Of a DNA stretch of 64,000 nucleotides, positions 16,745 to 25,690 are shown in pieces. Position 1 is the stretch's first letter. Each line of letters opens with the position of its first letter. The notes beneath the pieces are model-generated. The model was not told the origin of the DNA. It saw only the letters and a program-made list of their open reading frames with translations, and ran no database searches. Origin of the DNA: Bacillota bacterium (GTDB lineage: Bacteria > Bacillota > Clostridia > Christensenellales > SZUA-584); NCBI GenBank assembly GCA_023406895.1, contig JAEXTV010000016.1:124001-188000 (forward strand), written 5' to 3'. The translations under genes were made by a program, and so were the position numbers.

Positions 16745-17338
16745 ATGTGCGGACGCTACCTCGCCATTATGGAGGGCGAAATCGCCGAATACCGCGAAAT
16801 TATCAACGAAGTCAACGAGCGCTATAAGGACAAGCCGGAACTCGAAGCCATGGCAAAAGCCGAGGTGTTCCCGACGAACGTCTGCCCCGTGCTCGTGCCC
16901 GAGCCGGGCAAGGCCGCGCCTCTGCTCATGAAGTGGGGCTTTCCCAAATGGGACGGCAAGGGCGTGATCATCAATGCGCGCAGCGAAACCGCGCTCGACA
17001 AAAAAATGTTCCGAGTGCCGCTCATGAAGCGCCGCTGCGTCGTCCCTTCCGCGGGTTTTTACGAGTGGCGGCAGGAGGCGGGCAAAAAACAAAAATACCT
17101 GTTCCGCCTGCCCGAAACACAGGCGCTCTATATGGCGGGCATTTTTGATACGTTCGGCACCGATACCGCCTATACCATCATCACCACGCAAGCCAATGAG
17201 ACGATGGCCCCGTATCACGACCGCATGCCGCTGATATTGCCGCCCGAGCGCATTGACAGCTGGCTTTACGACCTGCCGTTCGCGCTCGATTTTCTGCACG
17301 CCCCGTGCGACGCGCAGCTGACTGCAACAAGCGTTTAA
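16745..17338 (+). CDS. SRAP domain protein (HMCES/YedK), abasic-site DNA crosslinker
   Basis: Protein of 197 residues that begins MCGRY, the hallmark of the SOS-response-associated peptidase family. After removal of Met1 the catalytic Cys2 forms a thiazolidine crosslink with abasic sites in single-stranded DNA. Other conserved residues are present: asparagine and arginine in IINARSETA, glutamate in PSAGFYEWR, and histidine in APYHDRMPLIL. It shields abasic sites at replication forks. GAGGGC precedes the ATG. It lies 60 bp downstream of the SDR gene and may be read through from it. No LexA box was found. Confidence 0.92.
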   Translation: MCGRYLAIMEGEIAEYREIINEVNERYKDKPELEAMAKAEVFPTNVCPVLVPEPGKAAPLLMKWGFPKWDGKGVIINARSETALDKKMFRVPLMKRRCVVPSAGFYEWRQEAGKKQKYLFRLPETQALYMAGIFDTFGTDTAYTIITTQANETMAPYHDRMPLILPPERIDSWLYDLPFALDFLHAPCDAQLTATSV

Positions 17339-17378
17339 CAAAGCCTTTTCGCCTCTTGTGATAGAAAATATGTTTTGA

Positions 17379-17387
17379 TGGTATAAT
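17379..17387 (+). promoter_or_regulatory. Extended -10 promoter
   Basis: TGG-TATAAT (17379-17387) is an extended -10 element. A poor -35 (TTGTGA) lies 20 bases upstream, as tolerated by extended -10 promoters. It serves the transglutaminase-like gene. Confidence 0.5.
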
Positions 17388-17421
17388 CATAAACAAAAGC
17401 TAGTATAAGGGGCCTTCACAA

Positions 17422-18585
17422 TTGGTAAACATGCTCGGCAACATCAATATCATCACCGCTGTCATCGCAGCGATTTTTGCGGTTCCGATACTTATCGGCA
17501 TCATCCGGCCGCTGACCGGTGAGCGCATTCACAGGTCCTTCGCGTCGCTGCTCAGCAATCTGATACTGCTCGCGTCCGTTCTGCTCTCCATCTATCTGAC
17601 GCGGATTATCCTTTCGGATCCAAACAATATCGTTGCGGCAACGCTTTACCGTCTCTTTCCTGCGCTTGAAGGGTCTGCCGCGAACACACAGATATGGGCA
17701 TCCGTGATATTGACCCTACTGCTTGGGCTGCTCATCGACGGGGCGCTCACGCTGCTCACATGGCCGGTTCGCCGGTATGTGGTGCCGCCGCTCTCAAACA
17801 GCGTCTCCTCGGCGGTAAAGTCGATGGGCGGCTTCGCGCGGCGCACGGTCGGCGGGCTCTGGCAGCTGCCCACTTCGGTATGGCTTGTGCTCGTCTTTTC
17901 TATACTGCTGAACTTTTATACGGGCCTTTTTAACAACCCCGCAATCACCGCATATGCGAACACCTCCGCACCTTATCAGCTTGTTCAGCAAAGCGTGATT
18001 CAGCCGCTGCTCAACAGCAGCGTTGTGAAAAACGTTCAGGTCATTTTTAACGATTCGTTCCGGTTCGCGGAAAACCAGATCTCGGGAGAACCGGGCGCGC
18101 CGCTCATCAAATATTTTAACGGTGTCACGCTCGATGAGGCGACCCAATCGAGCGCCGAGATCGACGCACAGGCCAAAAGCATTGTCGGCGCGGAAACCGA
18201 TGAACGGCAAAAGGCGTATCTGATCTATCTGTGGATATGCGAGAACATCGATTACGACAACGGCAAAGCCGAGCAGCTTGGAAAAAGCACGGCGGGCATC
18301 TCCTCAGGTGCCATTGTGGCGTATACCGCGCGGTCCGGCGTGTGCTTTGATTATGCGTGCCTGTATATTGCGATGTGCAAGGCTGTGGACGTGAAAGTGA
18401 GGTTCTTAACCGGCCTTGGATTCACAGGCGCGGCCTGGGGCGACCACGCGTGGAATCAGGTTTACGCGGATGATAGCTGGATCAATGTGGACACGACGTT
18501 TGGCAGCTCGGGCATTAATTATTTTGACAGGCCGCGTTTTGACCTTGACCATAAGAATGCCGTGGTACAGGAGGAATGGGCGTAG
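17422..18585 (+). CDS. Membrane-anchored transglutaminase-like protein
   Basis: Protein of 387 residues. Three or four hydrophobic segments in the first ~170 residues (IITAVIAAIFAVPILIGII, LLSNLILLASVLLSIYLT, ASVILTLLLGLLIDGALTLL, SVWLVLVFSILLNFYTGLF) anchor it in the membrane. The C-terminal part carries a transglutaminase-like cysteine protease core: Cys in ARSGVCFDYACLYIAMC, His in GDHAWNQVYADDSWINVD and Asp in that last strand. Such proteins are surface or membrane peptidases or binding modules. AAGGGG nine bases upstream supports the TTG at 17422; the ATG nine bases later is the alternative. Monocistronic. Confidence 0.78.
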   Translation: MVNMLGNINIITAVIAAIFAVPILIGIIRPLTGERIHRSFASLLSNLILLASVLLSIYLTRIILSDPNNIVAATLYRLFPALEGSAANTQIWASVILTLLLGLLIDGALTLLTWPVRRYVVPPLSNSVSSAVKSMGGFARRTVGGLWQLPTSVWLVLVFSILLNFYTGLFNNPAITAYANTSAPYQLVQQSVIQPLLNSSVVKNVQVIFNDSFRFAENQISGEPGAPLIKYFNGVTLDEATQSSAEIDAQAKSIVGAETDERQKAYLIYLWICENIDYDNGKAEQLGKSTAGISSGAIVAYTARSGVCFDYACLYIAMCKAVDVKVRFLTGLGFTGAAWGDHAWNQVYADDSWINVDTTFGSSGINYFDRPRFDLDHKNAVVQEEWA

Positions 18586-18754
18586 TTCCGTGTCGGGCCG
18601 GGACATGCGCTTTGGCAAAACGATCATTTGCCTCATCTTTTTATCATCCGAGCAAGGCGCGCGAACAGCCGTGCATCTGGCTGCGGATGACAGCGCGAAA
18701 GAGATCTCCGCCCTGTTATTCGGCTGCTAAAGCTGTTTTAATCACATCAGCAAA

Positions 18755-18814
18755 GCTGATTGGCAGCACATACACACGCAAAAGTGCATACCAAAAAGCT
18801 CCCTGCCAATCGGC
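18755..18814. repeat. Inverted repeat in gene-free stretch 18586-18854
   Basis: GCTGATTGGCAG (18755-18766) pairs with CTGCCAATCGGC (18803-18814) with one wobble across a 36-nt loop. It lies between the convergent transglutaminase-like and LCP genes. No T-run follows, so its role as a terminator is uncertain. The rest of the stretch holds nothing recognisable. Confidence 0.45.
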
Positions 18815-18854
18815 AAGAAGCTTTTGCTCGTCATGATTTTGTTTGTCGTTTTTG

Positions 18855-20726
18855 TCAGTTGAAGTCAATTTTCATTTCATTGTCTTCTGTTTCATAATTG
18901 ACGCGCCAGTATTTGGCCCAGCCGCTTTTCGGCGTCGGCACAGCGCAAATGCCGCAGAGCGTTTGAATATCCGTTTTGGCCTGAATATTTGCGGCCTTCA
19001 ACGCATCGGTCGAATCGATGCTATCGAGGCTGTTCACCAAATCCACCGTCCTGTTGTACAGCGCCCAAATGTCGTCGCCGAATTTTCTGTACTCGCCTTC
19101 CAGCCCGACCGTCGTCACTGTATTGCCTTTGTTGATTGTCGCAAACGCGAGCATCGGCGATACGGTTTCGTCCGAACTCGACGTCGACGAAGCAGTCGAA
19201 GACCCTGTCACAGTCGGCGACGGCGACTCTGTCATAGTCGGCGATGGCGACTCCGTCATAGTCGGAGACGGCGACTCAGGCGGTGCGGGGGGGACCTCCG
19301 GCGTGGGTGTGGGTACCGGCGGCAGCAGCGCATCGGCATCGAGCACCGCTTTTACCTGAGCAAGCAGCGGTTTCGCCTTTTTCTGTATGTCTTTGGCCTG
19401 CATATTTTCCCACAGCGCGTTGGCCGCTTTCGCGGTGAATTTCGGGTACTGCTTGGCATCAATGCCGTAAATCTTCTTGATCAGCTCCACGCGCGCTTTC
19501 TGATCCGTCAGCACGAAATTCCAGTTGAATATATTCTGATAGTGTCCGCCCATCGAATACATCTGAATGTTTTCGCTGGGTACCTGATAAGCAAACGCCG
19601 CGAGCGCTGCCGTCTGCCCGAACGACGTGTTGGTTTTATAATTCCCGTCGAACGCCGCCAGCAAATCAGGAATGCTCGCAAGCAGATTCTGCTGCTTGAT
19701 CTTGTCATATATCGCGACCAGCATCTTCTTCTGACGGTTGATGCGGTTTAAATCGCCCTCTTCACCCTTAGCCAAATTCTTTCTTACACGCAGGTAGTCA
19801 AGCACCCCTTGGCCGTTCATGTGCTGCATGCCCTTTTTATACGAGCGCCCCTGAATTGTGAAATCAAGGTCCACGTTGAAATCCACGCCGTCTATCGCGT
19901 CCACAAGGCCCTTCACCGCGTTCATATCCACCGCGTAATAATAGTCAATCGGAATGTCGCCGCCCAGCATCCACTCAGCCGATTCGCAGACCTTTTGAAA
20001 TCCGGTATCGGTCGGCCAGCCGCCGCCGCAGTCGATGGACGCGTTGAGCTTATAGATGCCGTCTACGCCGGGGATGTTCGCATAGGTGTCGCGCGGCAGT
20101 GAAATCATGCTGACCTCGAGTGTTTCGGTGTTGATCGACAGCACGATCATCACGTCTGAATGGAAAGCTTTTTTGCCGCCCCATGTATCGCGTTCCACGG
20201 AATGATCCACGCCGATCAGCATGATGTTGACGATATGATCAAGAAAGCCCATATCCGCCTTTTTCACAAGCTCATCGTAAGGGTTCACCGTGGGCGTCGC
20301 CGGGTTTTCGGGGTCCGCCGCTGTTGATTCGGAAGACGCAGGCGGCGGTGTCACCTGTTGCAGCGCCGTCTGAAACTGGCTCATCGGGTTGCTCCAGATG
20401 GTGTAGGCATAAATGCCCCCGCTGATAATGGCAACCGCAAGCACAGCCACAATCGAAAGAATCACTTTCTTTTTGGTGCTCCAGGGCTTTTTCTCTTTTT
20501 TCTTTTTGCCGCCGGCTGCCCCGTTATCCATCTGATCCGCCTCAATCATGCCCGCATGGCCGCTCCCGTTCTCTGTGTCCGCGTCAAACGCGTCATCGTC
20601 AAAAGCCGTGGACTGTCCCTTTTTTTTGCCCAGAAGCTTTTTGCGCTTTTTATTCAACTCTTCCTGTCGGTCATCCCTGCTCTGCTCGCTGACGGAATCG
20701 CTTCCTTTGTTCTTGTCCTTGCTCAT
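18855..20726 (-). CDS. LytR-CpsA-Psr (LCP) family protein
   Basis: Protein of 623 residues. A long charged cytoplasmic N-terminus (~90 residues, Lys-rich) precedes one transmembrane helix (KVILSIVAVLAVAIISGGIY). A Pro/Ser/Thr linker leads to the LCP domain: MLIGVDHS, SDVMIVLSINTETLEVSMIS, LPRDTYANIPG, KLNASIDCGG, YLRVRKNLAKGEEGDLNRIN. LCP enzymes transfer lipid-linked teichoic acid or capsule polymers to peptidoglycan on the outer surface. A Pro/Thr-rich stretch follows with a nine-residue repeat (ESPSPTMT in three copies, 27-bp direct repeats at about 19195-19275), then a short C-terminal domain. Monocistronic. Confidence 0.9.
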   Translation of the reverse strand: MSKDKNKGSDSVSEQSRDDRQEELNKKRKKLLGKKKGQSTAFDDDAFDADTENGSGHAGMIEADQMDNGAAGGKKKKEKKPWSTKKKVILSIVAVLAVAIISGGIYAYTIWSNPMSQFQTALQQVTPPPASSESTAADPENPATPTVNPYDELVKKADMGFLDHIVNIMLIGVDHSVERDTWGGKKAFHSDVMIVLSINTETLEVSMISLPRDTYANIPGVDGIYKLNASIDCGGGWPTDTGFQKVCESAEWMLGGDIPIDYYYAVDMNAVKGLVDAIDGVDFNVDLDFTIQGRSYKKGMQHMNGQGVLDYLRVRKNLAKGEEGDLNRINRQKKMLVAIYDKIKQQNLLASIPDLLAAFDGNYKTNTSFGQTAALAAFAYQVPSENIQMYSMGGHYQNIFNWNFVLTDQKARVELIKKIYGIDAKQYPKFTAKAANALWENMQAKDIQKKAKPLLAQVKAVLDADALLPPVPTPTPEVPPAPPESPSPTMTESPSPTMTESPSPTVTGSSTASSTSSSDETVSPMLAFATINKGNTVTTVGLEGEYRKFGDDIWALYNRTVDLVNSLDSIDSTDALKAANIQAKTDIQTLCGICAVPTPKSGWAKYWRVNYETEDNEMKIDFN

Positions 20727-21200
20727 TTGGTCACTCCTAATATATCCACGCCCTCAAAGAAGCGTTCAAAATCAAACCATCGACAAAAAAGGGCACACCT
20801 AGACATTTTACTGCTACTACAAATGTCATTATATCCTTAAAATACACAGCTATCAACCCTATACAAAATATTTTACAAATCCGTCCATAATTTGATTATT
20901 GCCGTGTTTTAGGTATCTTAATTATAACGAATACGGGGGCGATAATGTTCCCGAAATTCTTTCAAAATCATTATATTTCCTTATGATATCGGCCGTTTAT
21001 GCTTGTTTATCAACAAACACGAACCACGGATTGATCATTTAAGCGTTTTCGACAGCCTGACCGTAATACGGGCGTTTTCTATTAGTCCGGTTGTTTACAT
21101 ATGCATTATGTTATATAATTTTGTCAGAAGCCGCTCAGTCATAAATAATGGCGTCACTTAACCCATACACATAGATATGAAGACTTTTACGGAGGCGCTT
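20727..21200. other. 474-bp divergent intergenic region
   Basis: Lies between the divergent LCP and zinc-ribbon genes. Apart from the promoter at 21091-21119 I see no structure or gene. The minus-strand promoter of the LCP gene is not clear. A TATAAT on the minus strand at about 20928-20935 lacks a good -35. Confidence 0.5.
21091..21119 (+). promoter_or_regulatory. Sigma-A promoter of the small zinc-ribbon gene
   Basis: TTGTTT (21091-21096), 17-nt spacer, TATAAT (21114-21119), about 80 bases before the start codon at 21201. Confidence 0.6.
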
Positions 21201-21665
21201 ATGAAATGTAATACCTGCGGACAACAGAATGCTGACAGCTATGAGTTCTGCACAAGATGCGGCCAACGCCTGACCCCCGGTGCCGCCCCCGGCGTTTTTC
21301 CTGTGCCGCCAAAACGCAAACGTGCCCTTGCGGTTGTCATCGCGGCCTGCGCGGTGGTCCTGGCTGTCTTCATACTGGTCTTAACGCTGTCTGCCGATCC
21401 CGTCGCGGGCCGGTGGTACAGCCAAAGCGGCACCGAGCTGATCATGCTGCAAAACGGCAAGGGCATGACGGTTTCGGGCAGCTCGGACAACGTGAAACGC
21501 GTGCACTTTATGTACGCCATTGAGTACCGCGAGGCGGGCTATATTGAAGGCGAGATTTATGAAAAGGACACCGGCGTCAGCACGTGGTTCTATCTTTACG
21601 ACGGCGCGCTCGAGCTCGGTGACCAATACTTTTACCGCCAGAAGCCGGCTATGCCGTTGAAGTGA
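21201..21665 (+). CDS. Small zinc-ribbon membrane protein
   Basis: Protein of 154 residues from the ATG at 21201 (GGAGG five bases upstream; the ATG eight codons earlier has none). N-terminal zinc ribbon MKCNTCGQQN..YEFCTRCGQRL, one transmembrane helix (LAVVIAACAVVLAVFILVLTL, residues ~45-65), then a ~85-residue exported beta-rich domain (GRWYSQSGTELIMLQNGKGM, YAIEYREAGYIEGEIYEK). Same plan as the larger protein at 5.9-7.9 kb but with a much smaller exported domain. The external part looks like a lipocalin-type 'DUF5640' strand pattern. Function unknown. Confidence 0.65.
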   Translation: MKCNTCGQQNADSYEFCTRCGQRLTPGAAPGVFPVPPKRKRALAVVIAACAVVLAVFILVLTLSADPVAGRWYSQSGTELIMLQNGKGMTVSGSSDNVKRVHFMYAIEYREAGYIEGEIYEKDTGVSTWFYLYDGALELGDQYFYRQKPAMPLK

Positions 21666-21858
21666 CCGCTGCCATCCTGTCGATAGCCAGTTTATCGGTC
21701 TCCGTTTATTGACGATGAGTGTTATAGAATGAGTGAAGCGACAGTATATTCAATCTGTTTGGAATGATGTGCGAAGTAAACGGTGAGCGCATGCTCGATC
21801 TCGCAGAGCAAACAGGCGATTTCTTACCATCAGACTATATGAAAGATGACGAATCATC

Positions 21859-22236
21859 TCAGCCCGTGAAGCTGACATCGTCCCCATCGAGGTTGGCTTG
21901 GCTGTAATACACCTGCTCGAACGTGGTGTACATGATTTTAAAATAGAGCGTTCCGGTCACATTGCTGCCGTAACGCTTTTTGAGTTCTTTGAGCATCTCC
22001 GCGGGTTCGGCCTCCAGCTTGCGCTCGGGAATGCCGGTAAAATCGAACGTCACAAACTCCGCGGATGCTTGCGTGCTCGCCGCTTTTGAGGCCAGTGTTT
22101 TGAGTTCGCCGCCGGAGAACCCCAGCAGACGGCGCAGCACACTGTCCTGCCGCAGCAGCTCGAGCGCCGCTTCCTTTTTGCCGAGCCTCAGCGTCCCGCC
22201 CGTCAGATAATAGATCAATACCTTATCCGTGTTCAT
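21859..22236 (-). CDS. Hypothetical protein of the MoxR/VWA gene set
   Basis: Protein of 125 residues from the ATG at 22236 (AGGTGG upstream). Not a family I recognise. N-terminal half is helical (VLIYYLTGGTLRLGKKEAAL), C-terminal half has strands (AEFVTFDFTGIPERKL, NVTGTLYFKIMYTTFEQVYY). It starts eight bases after the stop of the VWA-domain gene, so it is the last member of a three-gene operon with the MoxR-like ATPase and the VWA protein and probably works with them. Confidence 0.6.
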   Translation of the reverse strand: MNTDKVLIYYLTGGTLRLGKKEAALELLRQDSVLRRLLGFSGGELKTLASKAASTQASAEFVTFDFTGIPERKLEAEPAEMLKELKKRYGSNVTGTLYFKIMYTTFEQVYYSQANLDGDDVSFTG

Positions 22237-22244
22237 ATTGCCAC

Positions 22245-23375
22245 CTATTCGAATGTCACGCTGGTCCCATACGGGGCGGGCTGTTTGCCGCCCTTGGTGA
22301 GCACCCAAAGCACCCTCTGGCTCACCCGCTCCGGCGCACTGCCTTCGCCGTCCGTGAATATCACAACGAGCGATACCTTAAGGCTGTCCGCCAGCGCAAA
22401 AACAGGCTTAAAATCGGTGCCGCCGCTTTTTTCGCGCGCTTTCACATGCCGGTATTCCTCGGCAGGCAGCGGTTTGGTGCACGCGGTGTCAAACTCGGTC
22501 ACGAGTATCTGCGCGTTGGTGATGCGGTTCACCGCCATCAGCTCGTTAAAAAAGGTTTGCAGCTGTTCGTTGGATATCGATCCGCTTTCATCCAGCGCAA
22601 TCAGCACCTTGAGCCCCACGCTGCGTTTGCTGCCCGGATAGCTGTCGTACCGGCGCGATTCGCGTTTGTAGGTCGCGCGCGTCTGCATGCGCCCGCGGCC
22701 CGTCAGAAACCGCTTGAACATGGTTTTCCAGTCGATCCGCGCCTGCGCGTAAACCATATCGAGCTCACCCGAAATGCCCTGTGGTACCTCGCCGCCCGGC
22801 CGCGCTTCGTCAATGAGCTCGCGCAGCTTGCTTTTGAGCGCCTGCTCGTTGACCTGCGACACATCTTCCTTGGCCTGTATATCGGCTTCAAGCAAACTGC
22901 CGCTGCTGAGCCTTAACGACACGGTGCTTTCGCGCTGCACGAGGCTGAACCTGTCATCGAGCAGACTGATCAGCTCCGCGTAATAGCGCTCGGCGCTGGC
23001 GCCGCGCTGGAGCTGTTGACGGATTTCCTTTTCTATTTTTTCTGTGGTCACCGCGTCGGGCGGCCGCATCTCGGGCGGCAATTGATCGTTCACCGCCATA
23101 TCGCAGCAAACCGCCCAAAGCAGCGGGTCGCGTTCGCCGCGCCGCAAAGCATGCAGCAGCAGCAGGTGCAGCAGCTCGTGCAGCAACGCGCCGACCGCCT
23201 GCGCGTCGTCTAAGCTGCCAAACCAATCCGCGTTGTATGTGAGCACGGGAGAAGGAAACAGTGTCATCTTCAGCTTCGCCGCCGATTTGCTTTCCTGCAC
23301 AGATATGCCGGCCGCCAGAGACCCGTAAAAGGGCTGGCTCAGCAGCAGTTTAATCACCGCGTCCTGCATGCGCAT
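22245..23375 (-). CDS. DUF2201-type protein with metallopeptidase-like and VWA-like domains
   Basis: Protein of 376 residues. N-terminal region contains HELLHLLLLHALRR (residues ~65-80), an HExxH-like zinc motif with an additional histidine, as in the DUF2201 N-terminal metallopeptidase-like domain. The C-terminal ~150 residues are a VWA-like domain with the metal-site start LIALDESGSIS and later ILVTEFDTACT and VIFTDGEGS. Such proteins pair with MoxR AAA ATPases, which are thought to act as chaperones inserting metals or assembling complexes. It follows the MoxR gene by 26 bp on the same strand. Confidence 0.85.
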   Translation of the reverse strand: MRMQDAVIKLLLSQPFYGSLAAGISVQESKSAAKLKMTLFPSPVLTYNADWFGSLDDAQAVGALLHELLHLLLLHALRRGERDPLLWAVCCDMAVNDQLPPEMRPPDAVTTEKIEKEIRQQLQRGASAERYYAELISLLDDRFSLVQRESTVSLRLSSGSLLEADIQAKEDVSQVNEQALKSKLRELIDEARPGGEVPQGISGELDMVYAQARIDWKTMFKRFLTGRGRMQTRATYKRESRRYDSYPGSKRSVGLKVLIALDESGSISNEQLQTFFNELMAVNRITNAQILVTEFDTACTKPLPAEEYRHVKAREKSGGTDFKPVFALADSLKVSLVVIFTDGEGSAPERVSQRVLWVLTKGGKQPAPYGTSVTFE

Positions 23376-23401
23376 AAGGCTTCTCCTCCCTGAAATGGTG
23401 T

Positions 23402-24475
23402 TTATGAAAGCAGCTCCAATATCTGTTCGGAGAGCGTGCCAAATACCGTCGTGCGCTGGGCCGTGTCCAAAAACAGCTCCGGCTTCTCGGCGGCCAATGT
23501 TTTGAAAAACAACAGCGCAAATTCCTCGGGCAAAGCGCTCAGCATTTTATCGATGTTTTCGCTCTGTGCGTCGCTGCCATCCAGAAGCGAAACTGTTTTT
23601 TTAAGCACGAGGCTGATAAGATCGAGCCTGCCGCCCGCCGCAAGCTTTTCCATCTGCGCTCGCACCGTTTCATAATCAAGCAGCAACTGCTCTGCGGACG
23701 GAATCGTGTAGGCGCGGTTTTTGAGATAGCCAAAGAACGACGCGGCCGTCTCGGGCCCGAGTATGCCCGCAATCAGCTCCTGCATGAGCTTTTCGGGCAG
23801 CGCGCAATTATTTAATAGCTGCTGAACGCGCGTCCAGCCGCGCGGCGTCGGGGATTTCGCGGTGGCGGTGCTGTCGGCAGCCTTCTTCACGCGCAGCAGC
23901 ATATCGGGGCAGGCGCTAAGATACCCGAGCACATCGTCGCACGGGCCGTTTTGCAGCGAATAGGCGATATAGTCCTCAAGGTTCGCCGTGATTTCCACCG
24001 TCACAAAGCGGTCGATCATCGCGTCGTCGAGCGAATTCACCGCATAATTGAGCGTATCGGGGTTCATCGTGACGCCGATTTTCCAGCCCGGCGCAAGGCT
24101 GTGACCGTTGATTTTGCGTTCGAGCAGCAGCGGATAAAGCACCGAGACGGTATCGGTGGGCACGCGGTTGATCTCCTCGAGCACAAGCAGCCCTCTTTCG
24201 GGGAAAAACCCTTCGGCCACCGCGTTGCAGGTGGGCAGAAACTGAGGCGCGAGATAGCGCGTGATGCCTTTTTCGCGGTCTTTATCCGGCAGGCCCATAA
24301 AATCCGGGCCTTCCATCGCCGCGGCGTACAGCCCCATGTAGCCTATGCCGAGCTCTGCCGCGCACTGCTGAAACGCGGAGGTTTTGCCGACGCCGCGCTC
24401 GCTGACGAGCGCGGTCACGCTGTCGGTGTTTTGATAAAGCTGCTTGATGCAGGCTTTGGCTTCGCTGATCCTCAT
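23402..24475 (-). CDS. MoxR-like AAA ATPase
   Basis: Protein of 357 residues. Walker A is SERGVGKTSAF (residues 27-37, a common MoxR variant), Walker B LLVLEEINRVP near residue 95, sensor region GVTMNPDTLNYAVNSLDDAMIDRF with arginine finger DRF. Helical C-terminal lid. Partner of the VWA protein encoded just downstream. MoxR/VWA pairs are implicated in chaperone-type maturation of protein complexes. First gene of the three-gene minus-strand operon. Confidence 0.9.
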   Translation of the reverse strand: MRISEAKACIKQLYQNTDSVTALVSERGVGKTSAFQQCAAELGIGYMGLYAAAMEGPDFMGLPDKDREKGITRYLAPQFLPTCNAVAEGFFPERGLLVLEEINRVPTDTVSVLYPLLLERKINGHSLAPGWKIGVTMNPDTLNYAVNSLDDAMIDRFVTVEITANLEDYIAYSLQNGPCDDVLGYLSACPDMLLRVKKAADSTATAKSPTPRGWTRVQQLLNNCALPEKLMQELIAGILGPETAASFFGYLKNRAYTIPSAEQLLLDYETVRAQMEKLAAGGRLDLISLVLKKTVSLLDGSDAQSENIDKMLSALPEEFALLFFKTLAAEKPELFLDTAQRTTVFGTLSEQILELLS

Positions 24476-24588
24476 ACGGTTTTACCCTTTCCTGTTTTGT
24501 TACCAAAATTGTACCATATATATGAATATATCAACAGAGAGCAAATGCCAAGAGCATCCCAGTCATCTTGAAATAAAAACGATAAGAT

Positions 24589-24616
24589 AAAAAAGCCAGC
24601 TCAGCGCTGACTTTTT
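24589..24616 (-). terminator. Intrinsic terminator
   Basis: AAAAAGCCAGC-TCA-GCGCTGACTTTTT forms a near-perfect hairpin bounded by A-run and T-run. On the minus strand it ends the lipoprotein transcript from 25487. Confidence 0.7.
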
Positions 24617-24671
24617 AATGGTTCGATTATGCATTCGCCTTGAAAGGATAAGACAATGCTCTCAATTGTCA

Positions 24672-25487
24672 CTATTCGGCTTTTGGTTTCTCTTTGCCTA
24701 TTTTCTCTTTGAGCTCGTCCACGGTGATTTTGAACGATTCCTCACCAAATTCAATTGTATCGTTTTCTGATGGCAACGGATTCGCATACGTTTTTCCGTC
24801 CGGCATTAATAGCAGCTTACCGTCATAGTCTCCCCAGATGCCGTATGCCGGTCCTTCAATGCTCTTGATAAAGCCGGTAGAATCGCCAAGAAATAATAAA
24901 ACCTGCTCACCTTCTTTAAGGGGAAAATGGCCATCTAACCCATATACATATTTTTTATCATCCGGCGAGGGTTCCCCCGTATAAAATGCCTTCTCGACTT
25001 TGGGTACGTTTTTATGATACTCGCCATACGTTGATCTTCCGCCTACTTCAATAACAATGATGGTATCACCCGAAGCTAAATTTTCACCCCTGTAGACAGT
25101 ATCGATTTTTATTTCAGATACCGTATAAAGAAATCCGTCCTGATAATCGGGTTCTGACGACAGGCAGACACCAGTGATAACAAAATCAGAGATTTCATTG
25201 AACTCTTCGATGGTGTCTAAGGTTACGGCTCTATCCCCAAGGCTCCACCCATACGCAACATCATCTTCTTCAGCAGTTGAATCAGTCGCCGATGGTGCCG
25301 GTGTGATTGATTCCGCAACGGATGCTGTCGGTTTAGTTTCCGATTGAACGGCTTCTTCAACGGTTTGGGCCGTCTCCGTATTGATGGCATCAGCCGATAC
25401 AACAGGCTGAATCTCTTGTTGAGAAGAACAGCCCGTGATAAGCATTAAAACGGCAATTGTGATAAATATGATAAACCAATTCTTCAT
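24672..25487 (-). CDS. Lipoprotein of unknown function (paralogue 1)
   Basis: Protein of 271 residues from the ATG at 25487, chosen for AAGGAG upstream and the lipoprotein signal MKNWFIIFITIAVLMLITGC. A Ser/Thr/Glu-rich linker is followed by a beta-rich domain (FVITGVCLSSEPDYQDGFLY, VSEIKIDTVYRGENLASGDT, IIVIEVGGRSTYGEYHKN, GEQVLLFLGDSTGFIKSI) and the tail FKITVDELKEKIGKEKP. The middle part has the layout of small secreted OB/beta-barrel-like proteins found in clostridia. It is a tandem paralogue of the protein encoded at 25691-26503. Own promoter region and terminator suggest independent transcription. Confidence 0.7.
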   Translation of the reverse strand: MKNWFIIFITIAVLMLITGCSSQQEIQPVVSADAINTETAQTVEEAVQSETKPTASVAESITPAPSATDSTAEEDDVAYGWSLGDRAVTLDTIEEFNEISDFVITGVCLSSEPDYQDGFLYTVSEIKIDTVYRGENLASGDTIIVIEVGGRSTYGEYHKNVPKVEKAFYTGEPSPDDKKYVYGLDGHFPLKEGEQVLLFLGDSTGFIKSIEGPAYGIWGDYDGKLLLMPDGKTYANPLPSENDTIEFGEESFKITVDELKEKIGKEKPKAE

Positions 25488-25630
25488 TAATACCGACTCC
25501 TTATATATCCACCCTAATATTAACATATTTATAATACATATTATCATATCTATTATTTTCTGTAAAACTAAAGTGCTGCACGTATAGAATTAATCTCACG
25601 AAAAGGGTTTTATACGACAGCGAAGTGAAA

Positions 25631-25656
25631 AGAGTCAAGCCACAAAGCTTGTCTCT
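25631..25656 (-). terminator. Probable terminator of the second lipoprotein gene
   Basis: AGAGTCAAG (25631-25639) and CTTGTCTCT (25648-25656) pair with one mismatch. On the minus strand the stem is followed by TTTTCAC. It lies 35 bp after the stop at 25691. Confidence 0.5.
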
Positions 25657-25690
25657 TGATGATCAACCAAAAACACTTTAAGCCGTCCGT

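Noticed and set aside
21764..21907. Short frame MMCEVNGERMLDLAEQTGDF running on to a stop at 21907
   Set aside because: No ribosome site, overlaps the convergent hypothetical gene at 21859-22236, and no recognised family. It could be a gene remnant but cannot be supported.
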